DNA of 64,000 nucleotides, taken from Streptomyces globisporus (GTDB lineage Bacteria; Actinomycetota; Actinomycetes; Streptomycetales; Streptomycetaceae). The translations under genes and the position numbers were made by a program. Below, in pieces: positions 44,405 to 53,295 of the stretch (positions within the stretch are counted from its first letter, which is position 1; each line of letters opens with the position of its first letter). Where the stretch lies: the NCBI GenBank assembly GCA_014649555.1, contig BMTG01000001.1, forward strand, positions 744,001-808,000, read 5' to 3'. Below the pieces are notes generated by a model. The model ran no database searches, was not told where the DNA came from, and worked only from the letters and a program-made list of their open reading frames with translations.

Positions 44405-46159
44405 GTGCGCAAGGTGCTCATCGCCAACCGTGGCGAAATCGCTGTCCGCGTTGCTCGGGCGTGCCGGGACGCGGGGATCGCGAGTGTCGCGGTCTACGCC
44501 GAGCCGGACCGGGACGCATTGCATGTCCGGGCCGCTGACGAGGCGTTCGCCCTGGGCGGTGACACCCCGGCCGCCAGCTATCTGGACATGGCCAAGGTGC
44601 TGCAGGCCGCCGCGGACTCCGGGGCGGACGCGATCCACCCGGGGTACGGATTCCTGTCGGAGAACGCGGAGTTCGCCCAGGCCGTCCTGGACGCCGGGCT
44701 GACCTGGATCGGCCCGCCGCCGCAGGCCATCCGCGACCTCGGCGACAAGGTCGCCGCCCGGCACATCGCCCAGCGCGCGGGCGCCCCGCTCGTGGCGGGC
44801 ACCCCGGACCCGGTCTCCGGCTCCGACGAGGTCGTCGCGTTCGCCGAGCAGAACGGCCTCCCGATCGCGATCAAGGCCGCCTTCGGCGGTGGCGGGCGCG
44901 GTCTGAAGGTGGCCCGCACGCTGGAGGAGATCCCGGAGCTGTACGACTCCGCGGTCCGCGAGGCGGTCGCGGCGTTCGGCCGGGGCGAGTGCTTCGTCGA
45001 GCGCTACCTCGACAAGCCGCGCCACGTGGAGACCCAGTGCCTGGCCGACCAGCACGGCAACGTGGTCGTCGTCTCCACCCGTGACTGCTCGCTCCAGCGC
45101 CGCCACCAGAAGCTGGTGGAGGAGGCCCCGGCCCCCTTCCTGACCCAGGCGCAGAACGACGAGCTGTACGCGGCGTCCAAGGCGATCCTCAAGGAAGCCG
45201 GCTACGTCGGCGCGGGCACGGTCGAGTTCCTCGTCGGCCTCGACGGCACGATCTCCTTCCTGGAGGTCAACACCCGCCTCCAGGTCGAGCACCCGGTCAC
45301 CGAAGAGGTCACCGGCATCGACCTCGTACGCGAAATGTTCCGCATCGCCGACGGCGAGGAGCTCGGCTACGGCGACCCGGCAGTGCGCGGCCACTCCTTC
45401 GAGTTCCGGATCAACGGCGAGGACCCGGGCCGCGGCTTCCTGCCCGCCCCCGGCACGGTGACGCTGTTCGCCCCGCCGACCGGCCCCGGCGTCCGCCTGG
45501 ACGCGGGCGTCGAGACCGGCTCGGTCATCGGCCCGGCCTGGGACTCCCTCCTGGCCAAGCTGGTCATCACCGGCGCCACCCGCGAGCAGGCGCTCCAGCG
45601 GGCCGCCCGCGCGCTGGCGGAGTTCCAGGTGGAGGGCATGGCCACGGCGATCCCGTTCCACCGGGCCGTCGTCACCGACCCCGCCTTCACCGCGGACCCG
45701 TTCACCGTGCACACCCGGTGGATCGAGACCGAGTTCGTCAACGACATCAAGCCCTTCGCCGCACCCGCCGACGCGGACGCGGAGGACGAGGCCGGTCGCG
45801 AGACCGTCGTCGTCGAGGTCGGCGGCAAGCGCCTGGAGGTCTCGCTGCCGTCCTCGCTGGGCATGAGCCTGGCCCGTACGGGCCTCGCGGCCGGCGCCAA
45901 GCCGAAGCGCCGCGCGGCCAAGAAGGCCGGCTCCGCCGCCTCCGGCGACTCCCTCGCCTCGCCCATGCAGGGCACCATCGTCAAGATCGCGGTGGAGGAG
46001 GGCCAGGAGGTCAAGGAGGGCGACCTCGTCGTCGTCCTGGAGGCCATGAAGATGGAGCAGCCGCTCAACGCGCACCGCTCCGGCACCATCAAGGGCCTCA
46101 GCGCCGAGGTCGGCGCCTCCGTCTCCTCCGGCGCTCTGATCTGCGAGATCAAGGACTGA
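44405..46159 (+). CDS. accA: acyl-CoA carboxylase alpha subunit (biotin carboxylase + carrier)
   Basis: 584 residues. The biotin carboxylase N-domain begins [19 protein letters not shown]. The ATP-grasp domain has [14 protein letters not shown], and the catalytic loop is [18 protein letters not shown]. The C-terminal biotin carrier domain has biotinylation site EAMKM about 35 residues from the end. It serves the PccB/PccE carboxylase and probably other beta subunits, as AccA1/AccA2 do in S. coelicolor. Biotin is added by the BirA at 39841. GTG start at 44405 with GAGGAG upstream. Confidence 0.96.
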   Translation: MRKVLIANRGEIAVRVARACRDAGIASVAVYAEPDRDALHVRAADEAFALGGDTPAASYLDMAKVLQAAADSGADAIHPGYGFLSENAEFAQAVLDAGLTWIGPPPQAIRDLGDKVAARHIAQRAGAPLVAGTPDPVSGSDEVVAFAEQNGLPIAIKAAFGGGGRGLKVARTLEEIPELYDSAVREAVAAFGRGECFVERYLDKPRHVETQCLADQHGNVVVVSTRDCSLQRRHQKLVEEAPAPFLTQAQNDELYAASKAILKEAGYVGAGTVEFLVGLDGTISFLEVNTRLQVEHPVTEEVTGIDLVREMFRIADGEELGYGDPAVRGHSFEFRINGEDPGRGFLPAPGTVTLFAPPTGPGVRLDAGVETGSVIGPAWDSLLAKLVITGATREQALQRAARALAEFQVEGMATAIPFHRAVVTDPAFTADPFTVHTRWIETEFVNDIKPFAAPADADAEDEAGRETVVVEVGGKRLEVSLPSSLGMSLARTGLAAGAKPKRRAAKKAGSAASGDSLASPMQGTIVKIAVEEGQEVKEGDLVVVLEAMKMEQPLNAHRSGTIKGLSAEVGASVSSGALICEIKD

Positions 46160-46174
46160 CCGCCCGCACGCTCC

Positions 46175-46219
46175 GAAGGGGCCCGGTCCACGTCGTGACG
46201 ACGTGGACCGGGCCCCTTC
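46175..46219. terminator. terminator after accA
   Basis: Long near-perfect hairpin: arms begin GAAGGGGCCCGGTCCACGTC and mirror into a GACGTGGACCGGGCCCCTTC right arm across a GTGAC-type loop. It lies 15 bases after the accA stop. Confidence 0.88.
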
Positions 46220-46278
46220 GTCGCAGTGGCATCCTGGAACCCACGAAGGTCCCGAGGACCGAGGGAGGGGCGAAAGCG

Positions 46279-46875
46279 ATGGCAGGGGCGATCCCGATGG
46301 ACGCGAGCACGGCACAGCCGGCGGCCCGGCCGATGCGCGCGGACGCGCGCCGGAACCACGACCGGCTGGTGGGCGAGGCGCGCAGGTCCTTCGCCGAGCA
46401 CGGTACGGACGCCTCGCTGGAGGACATCGCCCGGAGGGCGGGCGTGGGCATCGGCACCCTCTACCGGCACTTCCCGAACCGGGACGCCCTGATGAACGCG
46501 GTCTTCCAGGACGCCCTGTGCTCGCTCCTGGACCGTTCCCGCGAACTGGCGGCGGCGGAGGCCCCGTGCCGGGCGCTGGTGGACTGGCTGGGCGCGATCG
46601 TCACTCATGCGGGTGAGTACCGCGGCCTGGCCCACTCCCTGATGTCCGCCTCGCGCGACGAGACATCGGCCCTGGTGCAGTGCCATCTGCCGCTCCGGGA
46701 AGCAGGCGCGGGGCTGCTGCGGCGGGCCCAGGAGAGCGGGTCCGTACGGGACGACGTCTCCATCGACGACCTGCTCCAGCTGACGAACGCGATCGCCCTG
46801 GCCGCCGAACAGTCGCCGGACGATCCGGAGTTGGCGGACCGTCTGCTGCGACTGACGCTGCGCGGGCTGAAGTAG
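46279..46875 (+). CDS. TetR family regulator
   Basis: A 198-residue regulator. The helix-turn-helix covers about residues 30-75 (FAEHGTDASLEDIARRAGVG, then IGTLYRHFPNRDALMNAVF), with a C-terminal ligand domain similar to the group often annotated SbtR-like/TetR_C. ATG 46279 follows a GAGGGAGGGG tract; ATG 46297 is a possible later start. No operator-like repeat was seen upstream other than the accA terminator. Target genes are unknown. Confidence 0.88.
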   Translation: MAGAIPMDASTAQPAARPMRADARRNHDRLVGEARRSFAEHGTDASLEDIARRAGVGIGTLYRHFPNRDALMNAVFQDALCSLLDRSRELAAAEAPCRALVDWLGAIVTHAGEYRGLAHSLMSASRDETSALVQCHLPLREAGAGLLRRAQESGSVRDDVSIDDLLQLTNAIALAAEQSPDDPELADRLLRLTLRGLK

Positions 46876-46902
46876 CCGAAGCCTTGTCGGGACTCCGCCG
46901 AT

Positions 46903-47092
46903 CCAGCCCCTCCGGCGTGGCCGACCGCTGCGCGGAGCTTCTCCCCGCCCCGCCCCTTCCCGAACCCGGGGCTCCGCCCCGGACCCCGCTCCTCAAGCGC
47001 CGGAACGGCTGAAATGCTAACGCCGGAGCCGCGGAATCCAGCCCCTCCGGCGTTTGAGGAGCGGGGGTTCGGGGGCAGCGCCCCCGACGTGC
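46903..47092. repeat. inverted pair of a dispersed Streptomyces repeat
   Basis: The gap 46876-47095 holds copies of one element built from CCAGCCCCTCCGGCGTTTGA, then GGAGCGGGG and a GGGGCGGAGCCCC-like tip. A forward copy runs about 47039-47090. A reversed copy about 46955-47003 (CCCCGCTCCTCAAGCGCCGG) faces it, and a partial forward start is at about 46903-46920. The facing copies could form a very large hairpin between the convergent TetR and DeoR genes. Another forward copy is at 51476-51523. Confidence 0.75.
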
Positions 47093-47095
47093 CCC

Positions 47096-48058
47096 CTACC
47101 GCCGCCGCAGGTCCGCCACCCGGGCCCGCTGCTCGCCCGAGACGTCCGCCAGGGCAGAGGCGCTGCGCAACTGCGGCCCGAGGCCGCCGTTCTGCGTGCG
47201 CCGCTGGCCGGGCAGGGGCATGTCCCTCCGGGGCCGGCTCCCCGGAGGGGGAGCGTCCCCGCCCGGCGTGTCCGCGTCCGGACCGGCCACCGTGACCTCC
47301 ACGCCCTGGTCGGCCAGGGACTGGAGCTCGGCGGCGGCACGCTCGTCGTGCAGCGGGGGCTCGTCGGTCACCAGGCGGGTGATCAGTTCGGTGGGCACCG
47401 TCTGGAACATGGTGTCCGCGCCGAGTTTGGTGTGGTCCGCCAGGACGACCACCTCCGCGGCAGCGTGCACGAGAGCCCGGTCGACGCTGGCCGAGAGCAT
47501 GTTGGAGGTGGACAGGCCACGCTCCGCCGTGAGGCCGCTCCCGGAGAGGAAGGCCCGGGAGACCCGCAGCCCCTGGAGGGACTGCTCGGCCCCGCTGCCC
47601 ACCAGCGCGTAGTTGCTCCCGCGCAGGGTGCCGCCGGTCATGACGACTTCGACCCGGTTGGCATGGGCCAACGCCTGTGCCACCAGCAGGGAGTTGGTGA
47701 CGACGGTCAGACCGGGGACCCGCGCGAGCCGGCGGGCCAGCTCCTGCGTGGTCGTACCGGCGCCGACCACGATGGCCTCGCCCTCGCCGACGAGGCCTGC
47801 GGCCAGGTCGGCGATCGCGGTCTTCTCCGCGGTGGAGAGATGGGATTTCTGCGGAAAGCCGGACTCCCGCGTCAAACCGCCCGGCAAGACCGCACCGCCG
47901 TGCCGGCGGTCGAGGAGTCCTTCTGCCTCCAGTGCCCGCACGTCCCGCCGTACGGTCACTTCGGAGGTCTGGACGACGCGGGCGAGCTCACGGAGCGATA
48001 CCGCCCCGTTGGCGCGCACCATTTCGAGGATCAATTGACGACGTTCTGCAGCGAACAC
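47096..48058 (-). CDS. DeoR/GlpR family regulator
   Basis: A 320-residue repressor. The DeoR winged helix covers residues 1-60 (AAERRQLILEMVRANGAVSL, SEVTVRRDVRALEAEGLLDR). The DeoRC sugar-phosphate-sensing domain follows to about residue 235 (GAGTTTQELARRL, NRVEVVMTGGTLR, VVVLADHTKLG). The last 70 residues are proline- and arginine-rich and not part of the family. GTG start at 48058. It precedes, on the chromosome, several nucleoside-degradation genes, but its own targets are unproven. Confidence 0.9.
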   Translation of the reverse strand: MFAAERRQLILEMVRANGAVSLRELARVVQTSEVTVRRDVRALEAEGLLDRRHGGAVLPGGLTRESGFPQKSHLSTAEKTAIADLAAGLVGEGEAIVVGAGTTTQELARRLARVPGLTVVTNSLLVAQALAHANRVEVVMTGGTLRGSNYALVGSGAEQSLQGLRVSRAFLSGSGLTAERGLSTSNMLSASVDRALVHAAAEVVVLADHTKLGADTMFQTVPTELITRLVTDEPPLHDERAAAELQSLADQGVEVTVAGPDADTPGGDAPPPGSRPRRDMPLPGQRRTQNGGLGPQLRSASALADVSGEQRARVADLRRR

Positions 48059-48128
48059 GAAACTGACAGTAACCTGGCCGCCGGTGAGTTTTCAGCAGTT
48101 TGCGCCGAATAACAGAAGTTGTACTTCA

Positions 48129-48160
48129 AAGGGGCCTCCAAGTGGTATAGGAGGCCCCTT
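48129..48160. terminator. terminator of the quinone reductase gene
   Basis: Perfect 11-base arms AAGGGGCCTCC and GGAGGCCCCTT with a 10-base loop. On the minus strand it is followed by TTTGAAG. It lies about 85 bases beyond the stop at 48245. Confidence 0.85.
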
Positions 48161-48244
48161 CGTTGTTCGGGGGTGATCGCGAAGCGGTCGCAGCACCGCC
48201 CGATCTGCCGGTGTTTGACGCGAGTTGCCCGGCTTTCCGGTCCC

Positions 48245-49684
48245 TCAGCCCTCGCCCGTGAGCTTGCGGGTGTGCAACTGCCGGGCCACTTCGGCGATCG
48301 AACCGGACAGGGACGGGTACACGGTGAAAGCGTTTGCGATCTGTTCCACCGTCAGGTTGTTGTCGACCGCGATCGAGATCGGGTGGATCAGCTCGCTGGC
48401 GCGCGGCGCGACCACGCAGCCGCCGACCACGATCCCCGTACCGGGACGGCAGAAGATCTTGACGAAGCCGTCCCGGATGCCCTGCATCTTGGCGCGCGGG
48501 TTGCGCAGCAGCGGCAGCTTGACGACCCGGGCCTCGATCTTGCCCGCGTCGACGTCGGCCTGGCTGTAGCCGACGGTGGCGATCTCCGGGTCGGTGAAGA
48601 CGTTGGCGGAGACGGCCTTGAGGTTCAACGGGGCGACCGCGTCGCCGAGGAAGTGGTACATCGCGATCCGGCCCTGCATCGCGGCGACCGAGGCCAGTGC
48701 GAAGATCCCGGTGACGTCACCGGCCGCGTAGACGCCGGGGGCGCTGGTGCGCGAGACCCGGTCGGTGAGGATGTGCCCGGACTCCTTGAGCCGTACGCCG
48801 GACTCCTCCAGGCCCATGTTCGCGGTGTTCGGGATCGCGCCGACCGCCATCAGACAGTGCGAGCCGGTGATGACCCGGCCGTCGGCGAGCGTCACCTCGA
48901 CCCGGTCGCCGACCCGCTTGGCGGACTGGGCGCGGGAGCGGGCCATGACGTTCATCCCGCGGCGGCGGAAGACGTCCTCCAGGACGGCGGCGGCGTCCGG
49001 GTCCTCGCCCGGCAGCACCCGGTCACGGGAGGAGACCAGGGTGACGCGGGAGCCGAGTGCCTGGTACGCCCCGGCGAACTCGGCGCCGGTGACACCGGAT
49101 CCGACGACGATGAGCTCCTCGGGCAGCTCGTCGAGGTCGTAGACCTGGGTCCAGTTCAGGATGCGCTCGCCGTCGGGCTGCGCGTCCGGGATCTCCCGGG
49201 GGTGCCCGCCGGTCGCTATCAGCACCGCGTCGGCGGTCAGCCGCTCCTCGGTGCCGTCGGCGGCGGTGACGACGACCTGCCGGGAGCCGTCGGCGGCCTG
49301 GAGCCCGTCGAGCCGGCCCCGGCCGCGCATCACGCGGGCGCCGGCCCGGGTGACGGAGGCGGTGATGTCGTGGGACTGGGCGAGCGCGAGGCGCTTGACC
49401 CGGCGGTTGACCTTGCCGAGGTCCACGCCGACGACCCGGGCGGCCTGCTCCACGTGCGGGGTGTCGTCGGCGACGATGATGCCCAGTTCCTCGTACGAGG
49501 AGTCGAAGGTGGTCATCACCTCGGCCGTCGCGATCAGGGTCTTCGAGGGCACGCAGTCGGTGAGGACCGAAGCTCCGCCGAGGCCGTCGCAGTCGACGAC
49601 GGTCACCTCCGCACCGAGCTGGGCCCCCACCAGGGCCGCCTCGTAGCCGCCGGGGCCGCCGCCGATGATCACGATCCGGGTCAC
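48245..49684 (-). CDS. lpdA: NAD(P)H-quinone dehydrogenase of the lipoamide dehydrogenase family (LpdA-type)
   Basis: A 479-residue flavoprotein. FAD-binding VIIGGGPGGYEAALVGAQLG at the N-terminus, NAD-binding VVGSGVTGAEFAGAYQALG near residue 180, and GVYAAGDVTG near 305. The redox-active site of true lipoamide dehydrogenases has two cysteines (family form C-x4-C). Here GGASVLTDCVPSK has Ser in place of the first, so disulfide chemistry is not possible. The same loss is known in M. tuberculosis LpdA (Rv3303c), a quinone reductase, and that is the function I assign. GTG start at 49684 begins directly at the FAD fold. Confidence 0.9.
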   Translation of the reverse strand: MTRIVIIGGGPGGYEAALVGAQLGAEVTVVDCDGLGGASVLTDCVPSKTLIATAEVMTTFDSSYEELGIIVADDTPHVEQAARVVGVDLGKVNRRVKRLALAQSHDITASVTRAGARVMRGRGRLDGLQAADGSRQVVVTAADGTEERLTADAVLIATGGHPREIPDAQPDGERILNWTQVYDLDELPEELIVVGSGVTGAEFAGAYQALGSRVTLVSSRDRVLPGEDPDAAAVLEDVFRRRGMNVMARSRAQSAKRVGDRVEVTLADGRVITGSHCLMAVGAIPNTANMGLEESGVRLKESGHILTDRVSRTSAPGVYAAGDVTGIFALASVAAMQGRIAMYHFLGDAVAPLNLKAVSANVFTDPEIATVGYSQADVDAGKIEARVVKLPLLRNPRAKMQGIRDGFVKIFCRPGTGIVVGGCVVAPRASELIHPISIAVDNNLTVEQIANAFTVYPSLSGSIAEVARQLHTRKLTGEG

Positions 49685-49944
49685 GAAAAGTCCGCCTCGC
49701 GTTGTGTAACCCGCGGCCGCCTGCCGCCCCGGCCGGGGGTCCGGGGGATCGCCCCGGGGGAATGCAGTACGTACTCCATTGTCCCGCACGCGCCAAGGTG
49801 CTTCGCCCCGGGGCCCTCCATACGGGGACGAGCCCCCGGAACGGGCCCCGCGCCCGCCCCGCGCGCCCCGCCCCCGCTCCCCCGACCGGGGCCTTCGTCA
49901 CAGGAACCGCCGCTCCCGCCCCCACCTCCCGTACCCTCGGACCC

Positions 49945-50382
49945 ATGTCGCTCTACGCCGCGTACGCCGGCAACCTCGACGCGCGGCTGATGACCCGCCG
50001 CGCCCCGCATTCCCCGATGCGCAGCACCGGCTGGCTCAACGGCTGGCGGCTGACCTTCGGCGGGGAGCAGATGGGCTGGGAGGGGGCGCTGGCCACCGTG
50101 GTGGAGGCGCCGCGCTCCCAGGTCTTCGTCGCGCTGTACGACCTGGCACCGATGGACGAGGACTCCATGGACCGCTGGGAGGGTGTCGGCCTCGACATCT
50201 ACCGGCGGATGCGCATCCGCGTGCACACCCTGGACGGCGAGGAGCCGGCCTGGATCTACGTGCTCAACGGGTACGAGGGCGGGCTGCCCTCGGCGCGCTA
50301 TCTGGGCGAGATCGCCGACGCGGCCGAGTCCGCGGGCGCCCCCCACGACTATGTGATGGAACTGCGCAAGCGCCCCTGCTGA
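49945..50382 (+). CDS. gamma-glutamylcyclotransferase-like protein
   Basis: A 145-residue GGCT/AIG2-fold protein. The N-terminal [13 protein letters not shown] corresponds to the YGSN-type substrate loop of the family (here YAGN). [20 protein letters not shown] and a [16 protein letters not shown] segment carry the expected acidic residue region, followed by [13 protein letters not shown] near the end. It probably acts on gamma-glutamyl compounds, but the substrate is unknown. Divergent from lpdA across 260 bases with no other feature seen. Confidence 0.85.
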   Translation: MSLYAAYAGNLDARLMTRRAPHSPMRSTGWLNGWRLTFGGEQMGWEGALATVVEAPRSQVFVALYDLAPMDEDSMDRWEGVGLDIYRRMRIRVHTLDGEEPAWIYVLNGYEGGLPSARYLGEIADAAESAGAPHDYVMELRKRPC

Positions 50383-50461
50383 CCAGGACGGACACCGCCC
50401 CGCCCGACCCCTCTTCGTACAAAAGCACGAACGCCTCGTGCGCGTCTTTGCGCCAGGGCAT

Positions 50462-50473
50462 CTACGCGCGTAG
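50462..50473. promoter_or_regulatory. 12-bp palindromic operator upstream of the nucleoside phosphorylase
   Basis: CTACGCGCGTAG, perfect palindrome, 25 bases before the GTG at 50499. A TACGCT -10-like box (50486-50491) follows. The identical 12-mer lies before deoC at 54038. Confidence 0.6.
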
Positions 50474-50498
50474 GGATTCAGCGGTTACGCTCGTCGGC

Positions 50499-51323
50499 GT
50501 GAACGCATCTGTTATTCCGGACAACATCCAGGGCGACCCGCAGGCAGCCGCCGCCGGGGCCGCCGCCCGCCTGCGCGAGCTGACCGGCGCCGAGACCCAT
50601 GACGTCGCCCTGGTCATGGGCTCCGGCTGGGCGCCCGCGGGCGAAGCACTCGGCGTCCCGGAGGCCGAGTTCCCCGTGACCGAGCTGCCCGGCTTCCCGG
50701 CGCCCGCCGTCGAGGGCCACGGCGGCACGGTCCGCTCGTACAAGATCGGCGAGAAGCGCGCCCTGGTCTTCCTCGGCCGCACGCACTTCTACGAGGGCCG
50801 GGGCGTCGCCGCCGTCGCCCACGGGGTCCGTACGGCGGTGGCCGCGGGCTGCAAGACCGTCGTCCTGACGAACGGCTGCGGCGGTCTGCGCGAGGGCATG
50901 CGCCCGGGTCAGCCGGTCCTGATCAGCGACCACATCAACCTGACGGCCGCCTCCCCGATCATCGGCGCCAACTTCGTCGACCTCACCGACCTGTACTCCC
51001 CGCGGCTGCGCGCGCTGTGCAAGGAGATCGACGACACCCTCGAAGAGGGCGTGTACGTCCAGTTCCCCGGCCCGCACTACGAGACCCCGGCCGAGATCAA
51101 CATGGTCCGGGTCATGGGCGGCGACCTGGTCGGCATGTCCACGGTCCTGGAGGCCATCGCGGCCCGCGAGGCGGGCGCCGAGGTGCTCGGCCTCTCCCTG
51201 GTCACCAACCTGGCGGCGGGCCTCTCCGGCGAACCCCTCAACCACGAGGAGGTCCTCCAGGCGGGCCGCGACTCGGCGACCCGGATGGGCGCGCTGCTGG
51301 CGAGGGTGCTGGAGCGCATCTAA
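50499..51323 (+). CDS. purine nucleoside phosphorylase (trimeric type)
   Basis: Phosphorolysis of inosine/guanosine to base and ribose-1-phosphate. 274 residues with the class II PNP motifs: [13 protein letters not shown] phosphate loop, [32 protein letters not shown] and the [10 protein letters not shown] block near residue 215. GTG start at 50499 (VNASVIPDN) is chosen. No ribosome site precedes it and the -10-like TACGCT lies seven bases upstream, so the transcript may begin at the GTG itself. It is followed by phosphomannomutase, which can process ribose-1-phosphate in some bacteria. Confidence 0.94.
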   Translation: MNASVIPDNIQGDPQAAAAGAAARLRELTGAETHDVALVMGSGWAPAGEALGVPEAEFPVTELPGFPAPAVEGHGGTVRSYKIGEKRALVFLGRTHFYEGRGVAAVAHGVRTAVAAGCKTVVLTNGCGGLREGMRPGQPVLISDHINLTAASPIIGANFVDLTDLYSPRLRALCKEIDDTLEEGVYVQFPGPHYETPAEINMVRVMGGDLVGMSTVLEAIAAREAGAEVLGLSLVTNLAAGLSGEPLNHEEVLQAGRDSATRMGALLARVLERI

Positions 51324-51384
51324 GCCGAGCCCGGCTTCCCGGGCCGCCTTTCCCGCCTTCTCCGGCGGCACGTCCAGCTCATCC

Positions 51385-51483
51385 CGCGCCCGAGGACCGG
51401 GCCGTCTCCGTCCCTCCCGCACTGGAGGACCGGGCCGCTTCCATCGCTCCCGCGCTGGAGGACCGGGCCCACATCCAGCCCCT
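51385..51483 (+). repeat. three 33-bp tandem repeats
   Basis: In the 254-base gap after the phosphorylase gene, units begin at 51385, 51418 and 51451. The shared core is GAGGACCGGGCC, and units two and three share CTGGAGGACCGGGCC. If translated in the frame of the following gene they give an 11-residue repeat (PALEDRAASIA-like), but there is no start codon and ribosome site to support that. The third unit runs into the dispersed repeat copy at 51476. Confidence 0.7.
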
Positions 51484-51523
51484 CCGGCGTTTGAGGAGCG
51501 GGGTCCGGGGCGGAGCCCCGGCG
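51476..51523 (+). repeat. copy of the dispersed repeat also seen at 46903-47092
   Basis: CCAGCCCCTCCGGCGTTTGA then GGAGCGGGG and the self-complementary tip GGGGCGGAGCCCC. Nearly identical to the forward copy at 47039. It lies between two codirectional genes, so it is not simply a terminator of convergent genes. Confidence 0.75.
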
Positions 51524-51577
51524 TCCACCCACCCGCACCGCCCCAGCACCACCCGCACCCCCCGAAAGGCGGCCCCC

Positions 51578-53218
51578 GTGCAGCACGACCTCATCGCGCA
51601 GGCCAGGACCTGGCTGGCCGAGGACCCCGACCCCGAGACCCGCGACGAGCTGGCCGCGCTGATCGAGGCGGGCGACACCGACGAGCTCGCCGCCCGCTTC
51701 GCGGGCACGCTCCAGTTCGGCACCGCCGGACTGCGCGGCGAACTCGGGGCCGGCCCGATGCGGATGAACCGGTCCGTGGTGATCCGGGCGGCGGCGGGCC
51801 TCGCCGCCTACCTGAAGGCCCAGGGGCAGGAGGGCGGGCTCGTCGTCATCGGCTACGACGCCCGCTACAAGTCGGCGGATTTCGCGCGCGACACCGCCGC
51901 CGTGATGACCGGCGCCGGACTCCGCGCCGCCGTGCTGCCCCGCCCGCTCCCCACCCCCGTACTGGCCTACGCCATAAGGCACCTGGGCGCCGTCGCCGGC
52001 GTCGAGGTCACCGCCAGCCACAACCCGCCGCGTGACAACGGCTACAAGGTCTACCTCGGCGACGGCTCGCAGATCGTGCCCCCCGCCGACGGCGAGATCG
52101 CGGCCGCCATCGCCGCCGTCGGCCCGCTGGCAGGCGTCGTACGCCCCGAGGACGGCTGGGAGACCCTCGGCGAGGAGGTCCCGGACGCCTACCTCGCCCG
52201 TACGGACGCGGTCCTGGCCGCCGGCAGCCCCCGCACCGCGCGCACGGTCTACACGGCGATGCACGGCGTCGGGACGTCGGTGCTGACGGCGGCGTTCGCC
52301 CGCGCCGGGTTCCCGGAGCCGGTCCTCGTCACCGAGCAGGCCGAGCCCGACCCCGCGTTCCCCACCGTCGCCTTCCCCAACCCGGAAGAGCCCGGCGCGA
52401 TGGATCTCGCGTTCGCCACCGCGCGCCGGGCCGCGCCGGATCTGGTCATCGCCAACGACCCGGACGCGGACCGCTGCGCCGTCGCCGTGCCCGACACCTC
52501 CGTCGAGGGCGGCTGGCGGATGCTGCGCGGCGACGAGGTGGGCGCGCTGCTCGCCGCGCACCTGGTGGAGCGGGGCGCCACCGGCGTCTTCGCCGAGTCG
52601 ATCGTGTCGTCGTCGCTGCTCGGCCGGATCGCCGAGAAGGCGGGCCTCGGTTACGAGGAGACGCTGACGGGATTCAAGTGGATCGCCCGGGTGGACGGCC
52701 TGCGGTACGGCTACGAGGAGGCGCTCGGCTACTGCGTCGACCCCGAGGGCGTCCGCGACAAGGACGGCATCACCGCCGCCCTGCTCGTCGCCGAGCTCGC
52801 CTCCGTACTCAAGGAGCAGGGCCGTACGCTGCTGGACCTGCTGGACGACCTGGCGCTCGCCCACGGCCTGCACGCCACCGACCAGCTCTCGGTGCGGGTG
52901 GAGGACCTGTCGGTCATCGCGGACGCCATGGCCCGGCTCCGCGAGCAGCCCCCGACCGCCCTGGCCGGTCTCGCGGTCACCTCGGCCGAGGACCTGTCGC
53001 GGGGCACGGACCGGCTGCCGCCCACGGACGGGCTGCGCTACCAGCTGGAGGGGGCCCGGGTGATCGTCCGCCCGAGCGGCACCGAGCCGAAGCTGAAGTG
53101 CTACCTGGAGGTCGTCGTCCCGGTGGCGGACGCGGCCGGGCTGCCCGCCGCGCGGGCCCGGGGAGCCGAACTGCTCGCCGGGATCAAGCGGGACCTGGCG
53201 ACGGCGGCGGGCATCTGA
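51578..53218 (+). CDS. phosphomannomutase / phosphopentomutase-like phospho-sugar mutase
   Basis: A 546-residue alpha-D-phosphohexomutase family enzyme. The catalytic phosphoserine is in TASHNPPRDNGYKVY near residue 147, the metal loop is DPDADRC near 302, the sugar loop GYEEALGYCV near 375, and the phosphate-binding RPSGTEPKLKCY at the end. The length and TLQFGTAGLRGELGAGPMRM start fit the PgcA/PGM2 subgroup, which includes phosphopentomutases; next to PNP and deoC, conversion of (deoxy)ribose-1-phosphate to the 5-phosphate is an attractive role (inference). GTG start at 51578 with GAAAGG nine bases upstream. Confidence 0.92.
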   Translation: MQHDLIAQARTWLAEDPDPETRDELAALIEAGDTDELAARFAGTLQFGTAGLRGELGAGPMRMNRSVVIRAAAGLAAYLKAQGQEGGLVVIGYDARYKSADFARDTAAVMTGAGLRAAVLPRPLPTPVLAYAIRHLGAVAGVEVTASHNPPRDNGYKVYLGDGSQIVPPADGEIAAAIAAVGPLAGVVRPEDGWETLGEEVPDAYLARTDAVLAAGSPRTARTVYTAMHGVGTSVLTAAFARAGFPEPVLVTEQAEPDPAFPTVAFPNPEEPGAMDLAFATARRAAPDLVIANDPDADRCAVAVPDTSVEGGWRMLRGDEVGALLAAHLVERGATGVFAESIVSSSLLGRIAEKAGLGYEETLTGFKWIARVDGLRYGYEEALGYCVDPEGVRDKDGITAALLVAELASVLKEQGRTLLDLLDDLALAHGLHATDQLSVRVEDLSVIADAMARLREQPPTALAGLAVTSAEDLSRGTDRLPPTDGLRYQLEGARVIVRPSGTEPKLKCYLEVVVPVADAAGLPAARARGAELLAGIKRDLATAAGI

Positions 53219-53235
53219 CGGACCGCTTCCGCACA

Positions 53236-53279
53236 CGCCGAAGGGCCGGCACCCCTCCCGGGGTCCCGGCCCTTCGGCG
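53236..53279. terminator. bidirectional terminator after the mutase gene
   Basis: Arms CGCCGAAGGGCCGG and CCGGCCCTTCGGCG are perfect 14-base complements around a GC-rich loop that itself contains CCCCTCCCGGGG. It lies between the convergent stops of the mutase and the PH-domain gene. Confidence 0.88.
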
Positions 53280-53295
53280 TCCGGCGGCGTCGGCC

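Noticed and set aside
51385-51483. CRISPR-like array
   Set aside because: The 33-base units are directly adjacent with no unique spacers, and there are only three. No cas genes are present.
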